From an uncultured Clostridia bacterium (lineage in GTDB: Bacteria > Bacillota_A > Clostridia > Oscillospirales > Oscillospiraceae), in the NCBI GenBank assembly GCA_946408145.1, contig CAMJQX010000083.1, positions 1 to 6,877 on the forward strand: 6,877 nt of DNA, in the 5' to 3' direction. Shown here piece by piece: positions 6,484 through 6,877 of this stretch. How positions within the stretch are numbered: the stretch's first letter is position 1; each line of letters starts with the position of its first letter. The notes under the pieces are model-generated. The model had not been told where the DNA came from. It saw nothing but the letters and a program-made list of their open reading frames with translations, and searched no databases. Position numbers and translations under genes: made by a program.

Positions 6484-6488
6484 ATGAT
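6460..6488 (+). promoter_or_regulatory. Candidate sigma-A-type promoter of the second symporter gene
   Basis: TTGTAA (6460-6465, 4 of 6 to TTGACA) and TATGAT (6483-6488, 5 of 6 to TATAAT) are separated by exactly 17 bases. Transcription would begin near 6494-6496, giving a leader of about 33 bases that contains the ribosome binding site. The -35 element lies in the terminator loop region and the -10 element begins at the last T of the T-run. A perfect TTGACA at 6454-6459 also exists but is 23 bases from the -10, which is too far. The call rests on matching consensus boxes only. Confidence 0.42.
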
Positions 6489-6515
6489 GAAATCAGGGAA
6501 GCCCTATTCTGGCAC

Positions 6516-6521
6516 GGAGGG
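6516..6521 (+). promoter_or_regulatory. Ribosome binding site of the second symporter gene
   Basis: GGAGGG lies 6 bases before the ATG at 6528. It decides this start, from which a GPH-family N-terminus is read with no upstream in-frame competitor that has a comparable site. Confidence 0.82.
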
Positions 6522-6527
6522 AATACG

Positions 6528-6877
6528 ATGAAAAAACAGAGAAAAACCAGAGATCCGGAGCATATCGGCTTTAAGGAATGCTTCGGCACAACCACCCTTT
6601 CTTTCACCAACGCGCTGACCGGCGTGCTCATGTCGTCCATGCTGATGGTCTACATGACAGAGTATTCCGGCATCAGCTACGCTGCGCTGCTGGCCACGAT
6701 CCTGCTGATGGCGGCTCGTGTGATCGACGCGGTGGACGACCCGATCCAGGGCTTTATCATCGACAATTCCAAGCGCACCAGGATCGGCAAGTATAAGCCC
6801 TTCTTCCTCATCAGCATCATCATGGAGGCGGTCGGCGCCATTGCCCTGTTTTCGCTTCCCAGCTCCATGGCGAGTAC
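6528..6877 (+). CDS. Second GPH-family cation:sugar symporter, N-terminal part; 3' end outside window
   Basis: The frame is open from the ATG at 6528 to the window end, giving 116 complete codons. The protein begins MKKQRKTRDPEHIGFKECFG, a basic cytoplasmic start, followed by hydrophobic segments at about residues 22-46 and 51-66. The GPH signature RVIDAVDDPIQGFIIDNS then KRTRIGKYKPF spans residues 64-90, followed by the start of a third membrane segment (FFLISIIMEAVGAIALFSL). Asp67 and Asp71 match the MelB cation-site residues Asp55 and Asp59. The position matching MelB Asp19 appears to be Thr22, so the sugar site differs from melibiose permeases. It is clearly not a copy of the symporter at 2095-3882: beyond the shared signature the two N-termini differ widely. 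A terminator and candidate promoter in front suggest its own transcription unit, perhaps the first gene of a related glycan-use operon. Family is certain; substrate is unknown. Confidence 0.92.
   Translation, partial: MKKQRKTRDPEHIGFKECFGTTTLSFTNALTGVLMSSMLMVYMTEYSGISYAALLATILLMAARVIDAVDDPIQGFIIDNSKRTRIGKYKPFFLISIIMEAVGAIALFSLPSSMAS

Larger units (their letters stand above)
6285..6527 (+). other. Intergenic region between the GH2 gene and the second symporter
   Basis: This 243-base gap is the only sizeable non-coding stretch. It holds, in order: an uninterrupted 27-base pyrimidine tract (6290-6316); a GC-rich hairpin (6322-6352); an AT-richer stretch (about 39% G+C over 6351-6440, against about 60% in the genes) with two 12-base near-direct repeats; a strong intrinsic terminator (6440-6483); a promoter-like pair overlapping it; and the ribosome binding site of the next gene. 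I see no tRNA, rRNA, mobile element or convincing small ORF in it. Confidence 0.8.

Noticed and set aside
1..6877. CRISPR array, insertion sequence, phage or other defence module, tRNA or rRNA
   Set aside because: I saw no regular spacer-repeat pattern, transposase-like protein, terminal inverted repeats or RNA gene signature. All coding sequence is explained by sugar metabolism genes of similar composition.

Overview
The window looks like a carbohydrate-utilisation locus from a fairly high-GC member of the Firmicutes (Bacillota), probably a gut-type Clostridia. Three observations support this. The coding DNA is about 60% G+C by eye. Every start has a strong AAGGAG/AGGAGG-type Shine-Dalgarno sequence. 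The encoded GH2 and GH43 enzymes and GPH-family sugar symporters have sequence styles I know from such genomes. The exact species cannot be told from the sequence alone.

Layout, all on the + strand: (1) bases 1-663, the 3' end of a GH2 beta-glycosidase that begins outside the window; (2) 668-2080, a GH43 glycosidase with a C-terminal beta-sandwich domain; (3) 2095-3882, a 595-residue GPH/MelB-type cation:sugar symporter; (4) 3900-6284, a complete 794-residue GH2 beta-glycosidase; (5) 6285-6527, a 243-base AT-richer gap with two hairpins, one of them a textbook intrinsic terminator, and a plausible promoter overlapping that terminator; (6) 6528-6877, the 5' end of a second, different GPH symporter that runs off the window. 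It has no stop codon inside the window.

Genes 1 to 4 are separated by only 4, 14 and 17 bases and almost certainly form one operon. None of the three enzyme ends or starts visible here carries a signal peptide, so the natural reading is 'import first, then hydrolyse'. The GPH symporter brings in a short oligosaccharide or glycoside, and the cytoplasmic GH43 (arabinofuranosidase/xylosidase type) and two GH2 enzymes (beta-galactosidase type, with a uronidase possible for the first) remove its sugars from the ends. A mixed plant cell-wall oligosaccharide (arabinose or xylose plus galactose or uronic acid) fits this enzyme set, but the substrate is inferred. The second symporter probably starts a separate or attenuated transcription unit.

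I did not find a clearly undescribed system. The points most worth a second look are the terminator/promoter overlap before the second symporter, the NxKG motif in the first GH2, and the absence of MelB's sugar-binding aspartates in both symporters although the cation-site aspartates are kept.
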